Source of the DNA: Bacteroidia bacterium
GTDB lineage: Bacteria; Bacteroidota; Bacteroidia; J057
NCBI GenBank assembly: GCA_030430205.1
Contig: JAUIGE010000005.1
Coordinates: 124,001-188,000, forward strand
DNA: 64,000 bases
Direction of reading: 5' to 3'
Below are positions 63,767-64,000 of this stretch, piece by piece. The notes under the pieces were generated by a model, which worked only from the letters and a program-made list of their open reading frames with translations, searched no databases and was not told the origin of the DNA. A program made the translations under genes and the position numbers. The stretch's first letter is position 1, and every line of letters begins with the position of its first letter.

Positions 63767-64000
63767 CCTCATCCAGGCCATCAGCGATCCTGACAACCTC
63801 CGCTGGGCATTCTTGAAAGCCAAAAAAGGAAAAAGCAATACAGCCCAGGTAGAAGCCTTTCGCCAAGATCTTGATACAAATCTACTTGAATTACAAAAGC
63901 AAATCCTCCAAGGCCCCCTGGAAGTTGGCGCCTATACCTATTTCAAAATCTTTGATCCCAAGGAGCGGGAAATTTGTGCGAGTACCTTTCGCGAAAATGT
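63750..64000 (+). CDS. DGR reverse transcriptase, N-terminal part (cut by window edge)
   Basis: 83 residues are visible. The start MKRANNLIQAISDPDNL is followed by the alpha helix LRWAFLKAKKGKSNTAQ, then FRQDLDTNLLELQKQI and YTYFKIFDPKEREICAS with TFRENV, the N-terminal layout of DGR-type RTs (finger region before motif 1). The catalytic YxDD motif is outside the window, so polymerase function is inferred. The start overlaps the HRDC gene by 17 bp. Confidence 0.88.
   Translation, partial: MKRANNLIQAISDPDNLRWAFLKAKKGKSNTAQVEAFRQDLDTNLLELQKQILQGPLEVGAYTYFKIFDPKEREICASTFREN

Overview
The window looks like a chromosomal segment of a Bacteroidota bacterium, probably a Saprospiria/Lewinella-type or Cytophagales-type lineage (lineage is inference). 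The signs are seven secreted proteins with type IX secretion (T9SS) C-terminal sorting domains, a hybrid two-component system (HTCS) fused to an AraC regulator, another propeller-type histidine kinase, Bacteroidota -7 promoter boxes (TAnnTTTG), few Shine-Dalgarno sites, and a LuxC-type acyl-CoA reductase beside a ferredoxin. No rRNA, tRNA or CRISPR array was seen.

Layout. 0-8 kb: a partial secreted lectin-like protein, acyl-CoA reductase divergent from a 2[4Fe-4S] ferredoxin, gatB, a secreted metallophosphoesterase, a Tat-exported sugar-phosphate isomerase-like protein and small conserved proteins. 8-17 kb: lysozyme-like and lipoprotein genes, a glycine-rich T9SS protein, and a TPR histidine kinase overlapping dinB. 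17-22 kb: two tandem paralogous Kelch/Ig/carbohydrate-binding T9SS proteins. 22-28 kb: an FMN glutamate-synthase-like protein, then a gluconate cluster (gluconokinase, GntP permease, 6-phosphogluconate dehydrogenase). 28-34 kb: a 1911-residue alpha-2-macroglobulin-like protein with an internal TonB-plug-like module. 34-37 kb: an S24-type repressor with overlapping palindromic operators and a SAM hydrolase interrupted by an in-frame 21-bp repeat. 37-44 kb: T9SS esterases and a Kelch protein. 44-53 kb: the HTCS and a large secreted beta-propeller protein whose promoter region carries two direct repeats 21 bp apart, followed by a degraded HTCS remnant. 53-61 kb: radical SAM/SPASM protein, threonine dehydratase-like enzyme, SLC12-type transporter and a propeller histidine kinase.

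61.4-64 kb is the most interesting part. A DUF559 nuclease-like gene lies between two ~190-200 bp direct repeats, each framed by 11-bp inverted termini and packed with stem-loops. Immediately downstream begins a diversity-generating retroelement (DGR). It consists of a formylglycine-generating-enzyme/C-type-lectin-fold target protein whose C-terminus shows the NNY codon pattern expected from adenine-directed mutagenesis of AAY codons, an HRDC accessory gene, and the start of a DGR-type reverse transcriptase cut by the window edge. The template repeat was not found in the window and should lie to the right.

Dispersed non-coding repeats are a second theme: a GGGTTTCGGGTTT family (two sites, one inside a gene), a 14-bp tandem array, a 135-bp double-hairpin palindrome and an 87-bp inverted repeat.
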